Source: Homarus americanus (taxonomy: Eukaryota; Arthropoda; Malacostraca; Decapoda; Nephropidae). From it: a DNA stretch of 64,000 nt. Position 1 is the stretch's first letter. Each line of letters starts with the position of its first letter. The translations under genes were made by a program, and so were the position numbers. The stretch is from assembly GCF_018991925.1 (NCBI RefSeq), contig NW_024755046.1:137001-201000 (forward strand), read 5' to 3'. The notes beneath the pieces were generated by a model. The model was not told the origin of the DNA, ran no database searches, and worked only from the letters and a program-made list of their open reading frames with translations. Positions 1 to 12,108 of the stretch are shown piece by piece.

Positions 1-730
1 ATCTCACATCATGAAAATCTAAAAGCTTGGTTACTTGTATTTTTGTTTTGAAAAATAACTTCGAAGGTTTAACTAATATCTAAAGCAATGGTTCCCAACA
101 CGGGGTCGCAAGGACGCATCATAAGGAGTCACATAGTGGTCATGGGGGGTCGTAAAGAGCTCATGTGATCGCCGGAGTCACATGTGTCTTACGGCGGTCA
201 GACGGTCAAGGACTTAATCCTCATGAGTGGCCGACAGGTCCACGCCTCCTGCTATGAGACGCCGGTAGCCTCGTTAAGTTGGGACCGTAAATTATGGTCA
301 AAGGATTAACGCGGTTGCTCTCCGTAGGTCAGGCTTACTCTGATAACACATTTCGCAACAGAAGCTCCACACTCCTACCTTTGACCTGCTGCCAGCTCAG
401 TTCACTCTGCTCCCCACCGATGTGAACGTATCATTCACCTGTCAGGTTTGTTTATTTGCATTTTACAATTTCATTATGCACGTGTTCTGTTGATGTACTT
501 TAAACTGTGTGAATTCTTTAGCGCCAAATATAATTAATTAATCATTTGTGTTATTTACTGTCGTGTATTAGTAGTTTTAGTGCCGTGAATTAAGGATATC
601 TACACAGTACTCATCACAATTACTGCTTTTTAATTTTTACTGTGCATACCTTGCATTGTTAAACGTGTGCATGCTTATAGCACACTTAGTAATTACTACT
701 TTGTTACTGTATGTGGTTTATTAAGTACTC

Positions 731-1285
731 GTAAAAATGGCACAGGAAAAAATGACACTGGAAAAAATGCAAAATTTTCATACTAGGGAAAAATGGCAAA
801 AATTTTTTTACTTTGAGCTCACGAACCACAAGCGAGCTAAAACGAGCTCGTTAGGTTAGGTTAGGTGAGCCACACAGGAAGCGCCAAAAACGAGTTGACA
901 AGAACCTCCACACGAGGCTGAAGACCCTCTGCCTGGACCGCCAAGCTGGTCGCAAGTCAGTCCAAGAGTTTGTGCAAGGCGCTGGCTATAACATTCGTTG
1001 GAAATCTTAAACAATAATATGTAATGTGACATTTTCAAATTTGTAATTCATTTATGTACGCGTTTTCATTAACATACGGTAGAATGTTTTAGTTAAAGAT
1101 AATATAAATGTTTTAAGTTACAACGTTGATATAAACTCGAAGTAAGTTTCAGTAACAAATGTTATAAAATTTTAAGGAAAACATGTCAATACAAATTAAT
1201 GTGCAATTTTTCCAAGTCTGATGATTATGCCTTTTTCCTGAGCCATTTTTTCCGGTGCCATATTTTCCTGAGCCATATTCTCCTA
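731..1285. mobile_element. Nested inverted-repeat element inside the hAT copy
   Basis: The left end (about 731-780) contains ATGGCACAGGAAAAAATG followed by a similar second unit. The right end (about 1230-1285), read in reverse complement, contains ATGGCTCAGGAAAATATGG and then ATGGC-ACCGG-AAAAAATGG. The two ends are therefore imperfect inverted repeats of about 45 bp, each built of two or three copies of an 18-20 bp subunit. The 450-bp interior is AT-rich, has no recognisable coding region and includes a GTTAGGTTAGGTTAGG run near 850. I cannot identify the family or a target duplication. Confidence 0.5.
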
Positions 1286-1579
1286 CATGCGGTTTATCAT
1301 CATGCACAGAACATTATTCCATTGTGCATTCTTTCAATACACAAGAAAATTACTGATACACGATGCTGACTATTTGATTTGTTGTGTAAAGTTAATTACT
1401 GCATTGTTGTGCATTGTTTGTTTGACTGTCTTGGTGAAAAAAATACTGCTCTATAATTTTGCTCTTGTGCATTAGCAATTATGGTCTTGTGATACTGTGT
1501 TTTACTTTTAGGTATTTGTAAAAATAATTAATATTTCATTTTTAGATATACTAAAGTGTATTTAATTTTACAGGCAATA

Positions 1580-1858
1580 ATGAACAAGTTTTTGCAGAAG
1601 TCGTCAGACCTTCCACCAAGAAGCGGAAACGGCTCTGCCAACCTTCCAGCCTTCCTGGACAAGTATGGTGTAGCTGAGGTCAATGGTAGAGGGATATGTG
1701 TCGTGTGTTCTAAAGAACTTGCTGAGGAATCCTTAAAGTTGAACAAGCTAGAGAGACACTTGGAAACACACGCCAACGTTGGTGTACTGTCAGTAGAGGC
1801 TCGCACAAGAATTTTTCAACATCGTTACGACAATTTGACTATGACTCAGTCTGTCTGA
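1580..1858 (+). pseudogene. hAT transposase N-terminal exon with BED-like zinc finger (truncated)
   Basis: The 92-residue frame starts MNKFLQKSS and contains CVVCSKELAEESLKLNKLER followed by HLETH. This is the Cys-x2-Cys ... His-x3-His finger typical of the N-terminus of transposases related to ZBED5/FAM200-type genes. A pyrimidine tract and AG (tttaattttacag, ending 1572) lie just upstream, so this may be the second exon of the transposase gene. The frame ends at a TGA right after the finger, where the family normally continues for 400 or more residues with dimerisation and RNase H-like catalytic domains. No trace of those remains up to the right terminus at 2542. The finger would bind the transposon ends. 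Family assignment is by motif only. Confidence 0.6.
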
Positions 1859-2550
1859 CCAGCTTTCTCGTCAACGGTGTTTATAAAAAATTATTACCGT
1901 AACCGTATTTCAAACTTCAGCTTAGAAAATTGTTTGCTATGTTGCTTAACTTATTATACCCGCAGGTATAGAAAATTAATCAAGTGATGGACGTGTACAT
2001 TGTACATGTCAGATGTAAAATATGACATATTGCATACAATTTATCGCAGAATTGTAACATGGAAGAGTATGTTATTTTGTTTAATCACATAAATATACTC
2101 CCTGTAAATAAAACAAATAAAATATATAACAAACGTGAATGCACGCATGTCAAATGTGAATTATGACCGATGTGATTTGCATTGAAAATATTGCTGCACC
2201 TCAAAAAAGAAATATGATGGAATTGTAACATAGAAATTGTGTGTTATTACGCTGCTTAACGACATAATTATATATTCAGGCACAGTACAATAAATGATGA
2301 TATGAATAGATCACATATTAAACAGGAGTTGTAACCTACGTCTGATAATGTTTACTTTTACACTCCTCAGTCATGTAATACATTTTCCGTATTTGTTTTA
2401 CAGTTAAATATTTTTTTTTATGATAGTATGTCTGTTTATATATACTGTGTATTCACCAAGGGCCGCGGCAGTGATTTAGGGTCGCACTGGCTAGGTGACA
2501 GCTCTAGATGGGGTCGCAGTGTAAAATGCTTGGGAACCCTTGCTCTAAAG

Positions 2551-3517
2551 GTATTACTAACTCATTAGCTTTATTAATTCCGGTTAATTATGCATAATAT
2601 ACATAAAAATACATATATATGAAATTTTTAGTGACAAATTTACCGCCACACTGTAAGCTGCCGCACAAATCCACACTCGTACTGTTGCTATCACTACTGT
2701 GTGTTTCTACTCACTAATTAACCCAAAACTCGTAGGACGACGTACTAAGATTAAAAGTTCAATTTTAACCATCGTCTTTTTTTCTCTATCAATAAAATGT
2801 AAGTCAATCTCTGCCTGGCGCTGCGTTTATCATAGTTAGTGGTAAAAGAGTTCAGAGAAAACGTTTATATTTATTTTCCATTTTCAATTATTTTAAGCTA
2901 CAATTAAGTTATTTCGATTGTTTTACCTTATTTACCTTATGTTCGTGCCCAATACATGAAACCCGAGTATATGTGATTCTGAATCTTCAATTTATTATAA
3001 TTATTACGTCTCATCCCTCGCTCTCCCTTTCTGTCAGACGCGTAGAAGGACAAGTTGTTGAGCAGAACCACACACACACAGTGATAACATTAATGAGGTA
3101 CCAGACAACAAGAAGGGAGGGACAAGGGGAGTCGGTGGCGGCTTGAATCTATTACAACCCCAGACACCCGCCCTTCACTTCCTCCCCTGCCGCCCGGTGA
3201 GTGGTAGGGGTCCGGTGGAGTGGGAGGGGTCCGGTGGAGAGGGAGGGTCCGGTGGAGCTGGCTGGTGAGGAGATTCTTCTGGTGGACACTCTTGGGGAAG
3301 GAAACTCTTAAGTATTATGTCCATATTTCATTTCAATTTCAAAATCTGGCTGGGTTATCGGCCCTCATTTCACACAAGCTTCGCGCGGCAAATCAGGAAG
3401 GAATTTGGTGATATTGTTACCAGTAGTAGTAGTAGTAGTAATTTATAGTGGTTAGTAGTGGTAGTTGTAGTAGTGATAGCAGTTATCAATAGTGGTTAGT
3501 AGTGGTAGTTATCAATA
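2551..3517. other. Unassigned sequence with short GT-rich minisatellite
   Basis: I see no gene here. A short tandem motif, GTCCGGTGGAG, is repeated three times with spacers around 3208-3260. A (GTA)n stretch runs from about 3420 into the next feature. The remainder is AT-rich single-copy-looking DNA. Confidence 0.6.
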
Positions 3518-4859
3518 GTGGTAGTAAATGTAGTAGTAGTAGTGCCGACACAGGAGGCAACAGTGGATATCGCCGGAACCCAACCGCCCGATGATATCCT
3601 AAATGATAGAAGTGAGTCTACTCAACCTGAAAATGTAGTACTAATAAACGCTGCTCCAATAGTAGCAGATGTCCACGAGGTGAATGAGAGACAGCCACCA
3701 CAGTGGAATGGCATGTCGATGGAAAATGCGGACATATGGGTTAAAGAAACTTACTCAGAAATTGTCAGGTGGTCGCCAGCTAACCTGTTTGAACCACCCA
3801 AGTGTGCGGCCACCAATTTCATTCCCAAATTAGTGAAACACCCTCACTTAACCCCAGCAGAAAGATCACTCTTTTCACTACCACCGCGACTGGAAGGAAT
3901 GGGATTGACCACATAATAGCTCAGAACGCAACAGGGGAGGTGGATACCAGTGAAGTAAACAAAATTCGAAGGCCCATTACGACAGAACGACAGCACGGCC
4001 AAAGAGATAAGTTGCAGCAACTGTTGCTGCAAGTGCCAGAGAATTTGAAAAAACAGTAGCTATAGCGCAGGAGTTGGGCGCCTCGAACTGGTTAACTACG
4101 TTACCGATAAGGGCAAATGGTTTCAGTCTCAACAAACAAGAATTTACAGATGCCATTGCCCTAAGGTACTGTTGGCCAGTGGAAGGTTTGTCCTCCCAAT
4201 GCGTGTGTGGCTCTTCCTATGACGTCGATCACGCCATGTTGCGCAAGAAAGGGGGCTTCATATGCATGAGGTATGACGAAGTAAGGGATCTCACAGCAAA
4301 TATGTTGAAGGAAATCTGCCGTGATGTCAGGGTAGAACCGACCCTCCTTCCATTGGCCGGTGAAAATTTCCAACATAGGACTTCAAACACATCCAACGAA
4401 GCCAGTGTTGAAGTCAGTGCTCGAGGATTCTGAACTCGGGGACAGCTAGCCTTCTTCGACATCAGGATTTTTGATCCCATAGCCGCATGTCACCGTAACT
4501 TAGCTCTGGGTGCTGCACACAGGAGGAACGAGAATGACACGATAAGGGCATAAGGGGAGGGAATTCAGAACGTTGATCAAGGCAGCTTCACTCCTCTGTT
4601 GTTCACAACCTCTGGTGGGAAGGGACCAAGTGCAAGATGCTTCTATGCCAGACTCGCGGAGGTGCTATCCGAACAGAAGCAGCAGCCCAGAAGTTATGTT
4701 ACAGCCTGGATGAGATGTCGATTGTCCTTCTCTCTCCTTCGGTCGGCTTTGTTCTGCCTCGGGAGAACGAGAGCATCGGCTCCAAAGCCAACAACAGTTG
4801 CAGATATTGACTATGAGGCAACAGTCACTGAATGCTGCATAGATCTGCGGCTCCACTAA
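3518..4859 (+). pseudogene. Retroelement C-terminal protein relic with reverse-transcriptase core deleted
   Basis: Three + frames (3518-3916, 3802-4059, 4074-4433, then onward to about 4858) read like successive parts of a widespread multicopy invertebrate retroelement protein. An N-terminal block (NLFEPPKCAATNF) is followed directly by the post-RT block (AERSLFSLPPRLEGMGLTT). Then come GASNWLTTLPIRANGFSLNK, a zinc-binding motif CVCGSSYDVDHAM, and RYDEVRDLTANML. Past a stop at 4431-4433 the sequence continues as LAFFDIRIFDPIAACHRN and FTTSGGKGPSARCF, as expected for a nuclease-like C-terminal region. The RT palm is absent, so this copy appears internally deleted, with several frameshifts and a stop. 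Recognition rests on remembered family motifs, not a search; the exact clade is uncertain. Confidence 0.45.
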
Positions 4860-4899
4860 CTCAACACAGCTAGGATAGCTACTTATGTATTAGGATATT

Positions 4900-5255
4900 T
4901 AATATTAAGGTAATAAAGTGGCGGCGAAGGTATGGCTATAAGGGGAGGCTGGAGGCCATGTTTTTTTTGTTATAGTTATTAATCTTGGTAGTAGTAATAA
5001 CCATTCATAGTAACAGTAGTCAATAATAGTAGTAGTTATAGTAGTAGAAGTAGCAGTAGTTATGAACAGAATTTGTCGTAAAAAAAATAAATGGCATTAA
5101 TGGTAGCACGGTAATAATAATAATTAATATTATTAATAGTAGTGCAAGACGTTATAGTTACAAACAGTAGTAGCAGCAGTAGTAGTAGTAGTTATTATTA
5201 TGATTAGTAGTAGTATAAATACCCGTTTGTAGTAGTAGTAGAATAGATTAAGCTT
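4900..5255. repeat. (GTA)n/(TAG)n-rich low-complexity tract
   Basis: Interrupted AGT/GTA trinucleotide runs fill much of this stretch, for example around 5005-5060 and 5163-5240. No coding sequence is supported. Confidence 0.75.
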
Positions 5256-5263
5256 GGTAGCAG

Positions 5264-6072
5264 AAGTGCCGGATTTAGACCTGTGGAGGCCCATGGGCAG
5301 CCTCTTTGTGGAGGCCCTCCTCATTATAACTACCCAAGAGGGTGGGGTGGCGAGTGAAGCGAGCCTAAATATCTGGTAGTTCCGGGGGGCGCTGTAAGCC
5401 CCCCGGGAAATTTTTGAAATTTGAACACTTCTTTGGAGAATTTTGAAGCCATATGCAGTTATATTGAGGAAATTAGAACATTGAGAAATTTTTAGTTAAC
5501 TGTATATTTATTGATAGTGTACAAATTCCCAACACACACACACACAAAAGTGAGACATGACTGGAGTCATTCATGTGGTTTCAAGTCGACCAGCCCTAAT
5601 ATAGCTACTACCGCACATGTCAAAAAATTTCAAGAGATTTCATAGAAAAGAATATATTATTAAATATTACAGAGAGATGATTCTATGCATTCTTAATCAG
5701 ATAAACCTCTACCCAAATAATGGTTCTGTCCAAGAATGCATGTATAGGCTTCTTTAAGTCCAAGGTCAGATAGATTCAGAATAAGTATTAACTCAACTAT
5801 AAATAAAATATTATTAGCAACACCAACAATAGCATTCATTAAAAATATACGGTTCATAGGAAAACCATTATTCATGAATTTCAAGGAGTAGCTAGCCTAA
5901 TTTCTATCACGCTTCTTGCTGAACATAGTTTTACGTGATGGAATAGATAAACATGAATTTTAAAGAATGAAAATAAAAATAATCCAAATGAATAAACAAA
6001 TAAATAAAATATTGTAATATGTGGAGGCCCCTGGGCAGCTGCCCACTTTGCCCACTCCTGAATCCGGCCCTG
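5264..6072. mobile_element. Non-autonomous hAT-like element (809 bp)
   Basis: The right end in reverse complement reads CAGGGCCGGATTCAGG and the left end reads AAGTGCCGGATTTAGACC, a degraded inverted repeat with the GCCGGATT core common in hAT ends. A perfect 8-bp target duplication, ggtagcag, flanks the element at 5256-5263 and 6073-6080. A GTGGAGGCCC-TGGGCAG block occurs near both ends in the same orientation (5281-5300 and 6022-6040). The interior is AT-rich and non-coding. The duplication is direct evidence for transposition; the superfamily is inferred from its length and the terminal motif. Confidence 0.75.
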
Positions 6073-6080
6073 GGTAGCAG

Positions 6081-7498
6081 TAGTGGTATGAATGGTAGTA
6101 TGGTAGCAGAAACTCGATCGGCCTACCAAACATTTACTTTATACGAGAAACTAGAAGACTTTCAAATAGCCTGGAAACTTTGCCAGTCATAATATTCAGG
6201 TTTAATAATAATCTAACACACTATGATATATAAGGGGGAGGTAGTACGTATGTTTATCACAAGTTTAATACCAGCAGGAGTATTGTAATCACCTATCGTA
6301 GTTACCTGTTTACTTTTTATTTTCTTTGACAGTATTCAGGATCATTTTTCAGGGTAACTTAAGAAATTGTAAATGTAATGTTTATTTAGTTTCTTCGATA
6401 TAATTGGACAGAAAGAAAGATACATAGATAGATAATGGAGGTCTTACAGTAGACACCCCAAGGAATAGTGTTAATGGACGCGACAGTGTAAATATCCCGG
6501 TAGATAGCAGAAGCAGCCGAGGGTGTCACTTCAGAAGCAACAACCCCCCCCCCCTCCACAAAAAAAAACCCTACAATTCTTCACGCTCTTAATAACGCAG
6601 CAGAGGGATCACTCTATTAGCTGTACTACAATTTTTCTACACCCATTTTTAAAGCTGAATTAAATGTGAAATTATCTAAAAGTAAATAAATAAAACAACT
6701 TTATTTTTCTTACCTTTAAATGAACCAACAAAGTGAACAAACTATGATATTTGGTTAGTGTGATCATCAAGAGAACAAACACGGAGAACATCTCAGCTCA
6801 CCAGAAGAAGAAAAGTTTCATTCGACTCTTCCGGCATCAAAGAATTACACGTTTATAAATATGCGAGTGGAGAAGCCCGTTGAAGTCACTGTTTATATTC
6901 AACTAGCTATAGATACACACGAGTTAGGCGAATATTAGCCATATAACAATTACAAACACACATTTAAGAAAAAGAGACATTAATACAAAATTAATTATAT
7001 AATTTCCTCAATAAATTGTATAAAAGAGCTATTTATTTTCTTACCTTTAAATAAAATAACAATCTATTATGTTGACCAGTGTGACTCAGACAAGGGAACA
7101 ATCACTTAAAGACAGTGGATATATTTATATATTTCTTCAGTAGCTAGTATTGACATATATCCTGACAACACTTCATAAAAATTTCACAGCCGCATTCTTC
7201 CACTATACCTTGACCCTAACAGGGAATATGAGGCTAGACTGAGTTTTATACTTTTTCCCAAATATTACTACTGCCTACTGTGTGAGGATCCAAACAGCAA
7301 TATTGAATCTGTTGCATAAATTAAGCAGTCCCACGATGAAGAGTGTTAATATAATTTCTATAATTATTTACCAGAGAAAAATATATTCTCATATGATTTC
7401 TAGGAATTTAGCATCAGTAGCAGTTAACAGTCAGATGATAAAAGAAATACAAGGAATGCGTTGATTATTTTTCTTATCAGCAAATCTTAAATCATGAT
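6081..7498. other. AT-rich unassigned sequence
   Basis: No recognisable gene or mobile-element end. A C-run followed by an A-run sits at about 6545-6570. Small frames around 7282-7464 resemble no family I know, although they directly precede the decayed coding stretch that starts at 7499. Confidence 0.5.
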
Positions 7499-8363
7499 GT
7501 GGAGCGTTTATATACGGGGAAAACCATGATTTTTTTCTCCACAAATAATTTATATGTTATACCATTACCAAATGATGTCACCAGTAAACGGACGAATCCT
7601 CTAATGCATAAGACTTTAAGTACTCCAACTATAGAAAGTATAGCAATTAAAATTATTAATCAAAATTGGTTAACCGATTTACTTTTAGAAGAGTCTTAGT
7701 GTTACGTGAGTGCTTCATCTAAGACCCAAGTAGAATGGATTAGTTACTCATCATCATTTGAGACTCCATGATGAGAACAACATTGGTTACTTCCACGAAA
7801 CAAGAATTTTTAGATTTATTTGACGACCCTTTCCTCCTTAATCGTGGAGGAACTTTGAGTGATATTACAACATTTAAAAGCCCCATTATCTTATTATCGT
7901 GGTGGTGGTGTTGTCGATCTTTGAAGGGTATTAGGAGACAGGCACTTCCCTTCTAATGAAAAATTTTGTACCTGCAGCCATAGACGTGGATGTAACAAGT
8001 GGGGATGTTAAATTTAGAGATTCCCTGAAAACTCGAGGTATTGGCGCTTTAAAGGGGTAGCACAGGAGGTTGCACATAAAGGAAGTCAAATCATCGTATA
8101 AGTTTAAAAATAAAGAAATGTTATTAAAATGATGTATTTGACTTAATATAGATCAGTTGTTATGGAGTGAACTTTCTGATAACACGTCTGTGAACGTTGC
8201 TTGGGGAGTAGGTGTTAGGTCTCCACTCAATAAATATTCAGTTGCTATTTCAGAAATGTTTCCTTGTTCCCATAAGCTTCGGATGATTGAAACTTCAATT
8301 GCAACGAAACGGGATATTGATATTGTTTCGAGTTGGGGATTTAGAAACTGGTTTAGAATATAG
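7499..8363 (+). pseudogene. Decayed coding stretch; possible Polinton/Maverick-type structural-gene relic
   Basis: Four + frames follow each other with little spacing (7499-7699, 7768-7956, about 7966-8060 and 8157-8363) in DNA less simple than its surroundings, which suggests old genes broken by indels. The third reads SGDVKFRDSLKTRGIGALKG before a stop. Together with a preceding glycine-rich RGGG block and a basic KGIRRQAL segment, this recalls the small basic core/minor-capsid-like proteins of Polinton and adintovirus-type elements. There is no polymerase, integrase or ATPase signature nearby, so the assignment is weak. The other frames match nothing I recognise. Chance open frames in AT-rich DNA are the main alternative. 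Confidence 0.22.
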
Positions 8364-9005
8364 TTAAAAGTCTACCCAGATCCCAACAGGCAACAACAAT
8401 AAAAAACTATTAAACAAAGACAATCGGACTATAAAAGGCTAGACAAAGGATGCGAGTTTTTGTTGTGTATAATAAAGTACAACAAATTCCTTAACAAAAT
8501 ATCCAGCTTTCTATAATTTACCCTTAACCATACTTAACTTAAACATACGCAACATGGGCTTAACAGTATATACATATTTATACAACATACAACAATCTGA
8601 AGCAAGTGGAGGTGGGAGGTAATATAGGGTTACAATACTCAAGTGCGGTGCTGAAGTGTCTGACGAGTAGGGCTGAGTATTGAAGAAGATGGTAGGTAGT
8701 CACTGTGCCGTAGGTTTCCAGGATAGGTAATCCAAGTGTGGTCACTTGCCAGAGTGAACTGAACACTCCTCGATCCGGAGCTGATGAGGAAGAGTTGGAG
8801 GAGGTGACGCAACAACCAGGATATGGAGAAAGGAAACCCGGAGTGATGACTAAGACTAGTCATACTCGGGTCGCGTCCCTAGATGGCGTTGCTCGGTAGT
8901 GCTGGGTAGTTAGATCATGACACAATAGATGGGGTGGTTCGTAATATCTCTTACTATCAATATTCTACTTATATATATAAATATTCTTCATGCAAGATAT
9001 AGTCT
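8364..9005. other. Unassigned sequence
   Basis: No gene, RNA or element terminus recognised; overlapping short frames on the - strand at 8578-8863 carry no family motif. Confidence 0.5.
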
Positions 9006-9012
9006 CATTATA

Positions 9013-9683
9013 TTAGTCTCTGAGGGGGTTAAAGGTTAGTCTCTGGGGGGTTAAAGGTTAGTTTCTGGGGGTTAAAGGTTAGTCTCTGAGGGGTTAAAGG
9101 TTAGTCTCTGGGGTTAAAGGTTAGTTTCTGGGGGTTAAGGTTAGTCTCTGGAAGTTAAGGTTAGTCTCGTGGGGGTTAAGGTTAGTCTCTGGGGGTTAAA
9201 AGGTTAGTCTGGGGGGTGTAAAGGGTAGTCTCTCTAAAGGTTAGTCTCTGGGGGTTAAAGGGTAGTCTCGTGGGGGTTAAGGTTAGTCTCTGGGGGTTAA
9301 AGGTTAGTCTCTGGGGTTAAAGGTTAGTCTCTAGGGGTTAAGGTTAGTCTCTGGGGGGTTAAGGTTAGTCTCTGGGGGTTAAGGTTAGTCTCTGGGGTTA
9401 AGGTTAGTCTCTGGGGGTTAAAGGTTAGTCTCTAGTCTCTGGGGGTTAAAGGTTAGTCTCTGGGGTTAAAGGTTAGTCTCTGATGGGGGTTAAAGGTTAG
9501 TCTCTGGGGGGTTAAAGGTTAGTCTCTGAGGAGGTTAAAGGTTAGTCTCTGGGGGGTTAAAGGTTAGTCTCTGGGGGTTAAAGGTTAGTTGCTGGGGGTT
9601 AAAGGTTAGTCTCTGGGGGGTTAAAGGTTAGTCTCTGGGGGGTTAAAGGTTAGTCTCTGAGGGGGGTTTAAAGGTTAGTGTCT
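9013..9683. repeat. G-rich minisatellite, about 21-23 bp unit
   Basis: Roughly thirty tandem copies of GGTTAGTCTCTGGGGGTTAA fill the tract, varying mainly in the length of the G run (1-6) and A run. One strand is strongly G-rich with regularly spaced G runs, so guanine-quadruplex folding is possible. The array ends near a C run at 9730. Confidence 0.95.
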
Positions 9684-11092
9684 TGGGGGAGGAGGGCAGC
9701 TTCACAATGGTTATTGACACCTGCTCTTCCCCCCCCCCCCACACTGAAGGTAACGTTAGGATATTTGATTCATCCACAGGTGAAATAAGTTGTGGGTGGT
9801 CTAATCTACAGAGGATCTACCTGTAATATATCACGCTACCTGTCGAGGGAAGATATTACCTGGGGGGGTGAAGGTGAGGACAGGTGTTACCCCTTAATGA
9901 GTCCCTCAACAAAAGGGAAAACAAAAAAACCTGGAGCAGTTTCTGTGGTTTAAGTTCCTCATGTCACCTGACACCTTCTGTAGTGTGATAACTGAAGTGA
10001 CAAAAGAATAGATAGAATGTTTTCTTTTACTGTATGAAAATAACATACTCGTACTAAAAATTATTCAACAAGATTCATGTTATAGTATTTTAAAACACTT
10101 ATATTGCAAACATTCCATGATCATTGCAGGTGAGGTACAATAACAACTGTTGCCGAGTAAACTCGACCTTATGAGCAGTACTTTAAACCCTGGCAGTTAA
10201 AGGCACTTACTATTACAGATCTAGTGAAGGGTATTTAATACAATTGCTAAATATATCAAGTGTATGGACAGAATAATGTGAGATGTCCACTACATTCAGT
10301 TTTAACGGACTATCAGACGAACAAAGAGATGCGTCATTTTGCCATACCTATACACACGCGTCCGAACACTGCATCCGCATTCCTCACCACACACACACAT
10401 ATATATAAACAACGTATAATAACCCACTATAAATGCTCTTACACATATTCTTAACTATAAAACAAACGTACTCTCACATATACGATTCAATACACATGGG
10501 GAATGGTTAAACAATGAAAATACAGTCATGATAAACCAATACAAGGAGTGTGATCTAAGCCTGTGTGCGCGGAAACCGGTATCCTTGACCTTGGAGGTGT
10601 TGGAACTAAAGGAACTGACTTATTCTCGCTCATCTGGCAAACTCCTCGTGTGGGTCGTAGGGGACAGGGAGGAACGCGGGGCTACAACAAAGGGATTTCT
10701 TTATCTTTTTAAAATTGTACATATATATATAACACATATTAATATATTTGTTCGTGAAATATATGGATGACTTTTCTTTCCTACTTAACCACACACAGTA
10801 AATATAATCTGACATTGTATTCTTATCCATATTATTTCTACAATTAATATTAAACATTAAAAAAATGAAGGAACTAAGGCGGGAAGGTTGAAAATATAAG
10901 GTGTTGTTGACCGGCTACCGTGTAATTCCCTCTCTTTCACTCTCTCTCCCTCTCTCTCTCCATGTCCCCTGAGACTGAGTTGCCACACATTCTCGCTTCC
11001 TTCCAACACCTGTATTAGCGTTCGTTGCCATCTCGTGTTGCTGTGTAGAGCGAGAGAGGCTCTTTAGTTAAACAAATTTATTGACATAGCTG
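9684..11092. other. Unassigned sequence between minisatellites
   Basis: A poly-C run lies at about 9730-9740, short (CA)n/(TA)n near 10390-10410, and a CT-rich tract at about 10925-10965. The short frames here (for example 10528-10770) show no family motif. Confidence 0.55.
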
Positions 11093-11252
11093 CGAGGCAG
11101 GACCGGATGGGGGGGAGAGAGGCAGGACCGGATGGGGGGGGGAGAGGGGCAGGACCAGATGGGGGGGAGAGGGGCAGGACCGGATGGGGGGGGAGAGGGG
11201 CAGGACCGGATGAGGGGAGAGGGGCAGGACCGGATGGTGGGGAGAGAGGGAC
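11093..11252. repeat. G-rich minisatellite, about 26-bp unit
   Basis: Six to seven tandem copies of GAGGGGCAGGACCGGATGGG with a variable G run. Frames through it encode only glycine/arginine or proline/serine repeats. Confidence 0.92.
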
Positions 11253-11666
11253 AGGTGTTTATATACAGCTCGTCAGACGCCCCTCGAACATCCGAGCACC
11301 ACTCAGAGACGCCTGGGAGATTCGAGAACGTTCTATTCTGATCTAGGTTTACAATAATAAGTAAATCATAAAAAAAACATATGCAATACATTCTAGAATA
11401 TTCTTAAATAATTAATATATCAATATATACTCGAAAATTTCACTAAATTTGCCCAAATAACTGCTGCATGAGACAGAAAACAATAAAAACGCCTGGTTTC
11501 TTGAGTCTTTAAACCTACATAGTGGTAAACAAGTGATCGTGGGCCCTTCCTGCCCGGTGGTGAGTCCGGTGGTACAGTTTATCAAGGCGTGAAAGTTCGA
11601 ACGCTCGTGCTTGGCTAGCGCGCAACGGCCGTCCGGCTGATAGCGTACAGCGACATCGTTTTCCAG

Positions 11667-11852
11667 ATGGACGTGGTTGTTATAATCATGGTCGTGGTTG
11701 TTATCATATTCCTGGCTGTTATAATCATGGTCGTTATAATCATGGTCGTGGTTATGATCATAGTCGTGGTTGTTATAATTATGGTCGTGGTTGTTATAAT
11801 CATGGTCGTGGTTGTTATAATCATGGTCGTGGTTGTTATAATAAGGGTCGTA
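11667..11852. repeat. 21-bp minisatellite
   Basis: About nine copies of ATGGTCGTGGTTGTTATAATC in tandem with small deletions. The period is a multiple of three, so frames stay open on both strands without indicating a gene. The segment just upstream (CCGGCTGATAGCGTACAGCG, 11634-11653) recurs beside the next array at about 12393. Confidence 0.92.
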
Positions 11853-12108
11853 CCTGAGACTAACACAGGTAGAATAAACTCCACACCTTATCTTTAATTC
11901 TCAATAAACCCAGATTAACCTCACCTAATCAATAGGATTAGAGACCATTAGGATTGTACCACCAATACCGATACATTTCACACTGGATTAATAACAAAAC
12001 ATTTAATCACATTTCCAATAGCTAATGTCTTACGGATATCTTATCAAGTTGTGAGTCTTACATGTCTATATAATTATGTTTTATTCTTACAAATATTTAT
12101 AGTTCGTT

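Larger units (their letters stand above)
86..2542 (+). mobile_element. hAT-type DNA transposon (Charlie/ZBED-like), degenerate
   Basis: The left end reads CAATGGTTCCCAACACGGGG and the right end, reverse-complemented, reads CAAGGGTTCCCAAGCATTTT, giving short imperfect terminal inverted repeats of the hAT type. They are flanked by an 8-bp near-identical target duplication, atctaaag at 78-85 and ctctaaag at 2543-2550, which is the hAT duplication length. The 2,457-bp body carries one recognisable coding exon (1580-1858) with a BED-like zinc finger and no recognisable DDE/RNase H catalytic region, so the copy cannot transpose by itself. A second inverted-repeat element is nested at about 731-1285. 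Boundaries are seen directly; the superfamily follows from termini, target length and finger. Confidence 0.8.
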
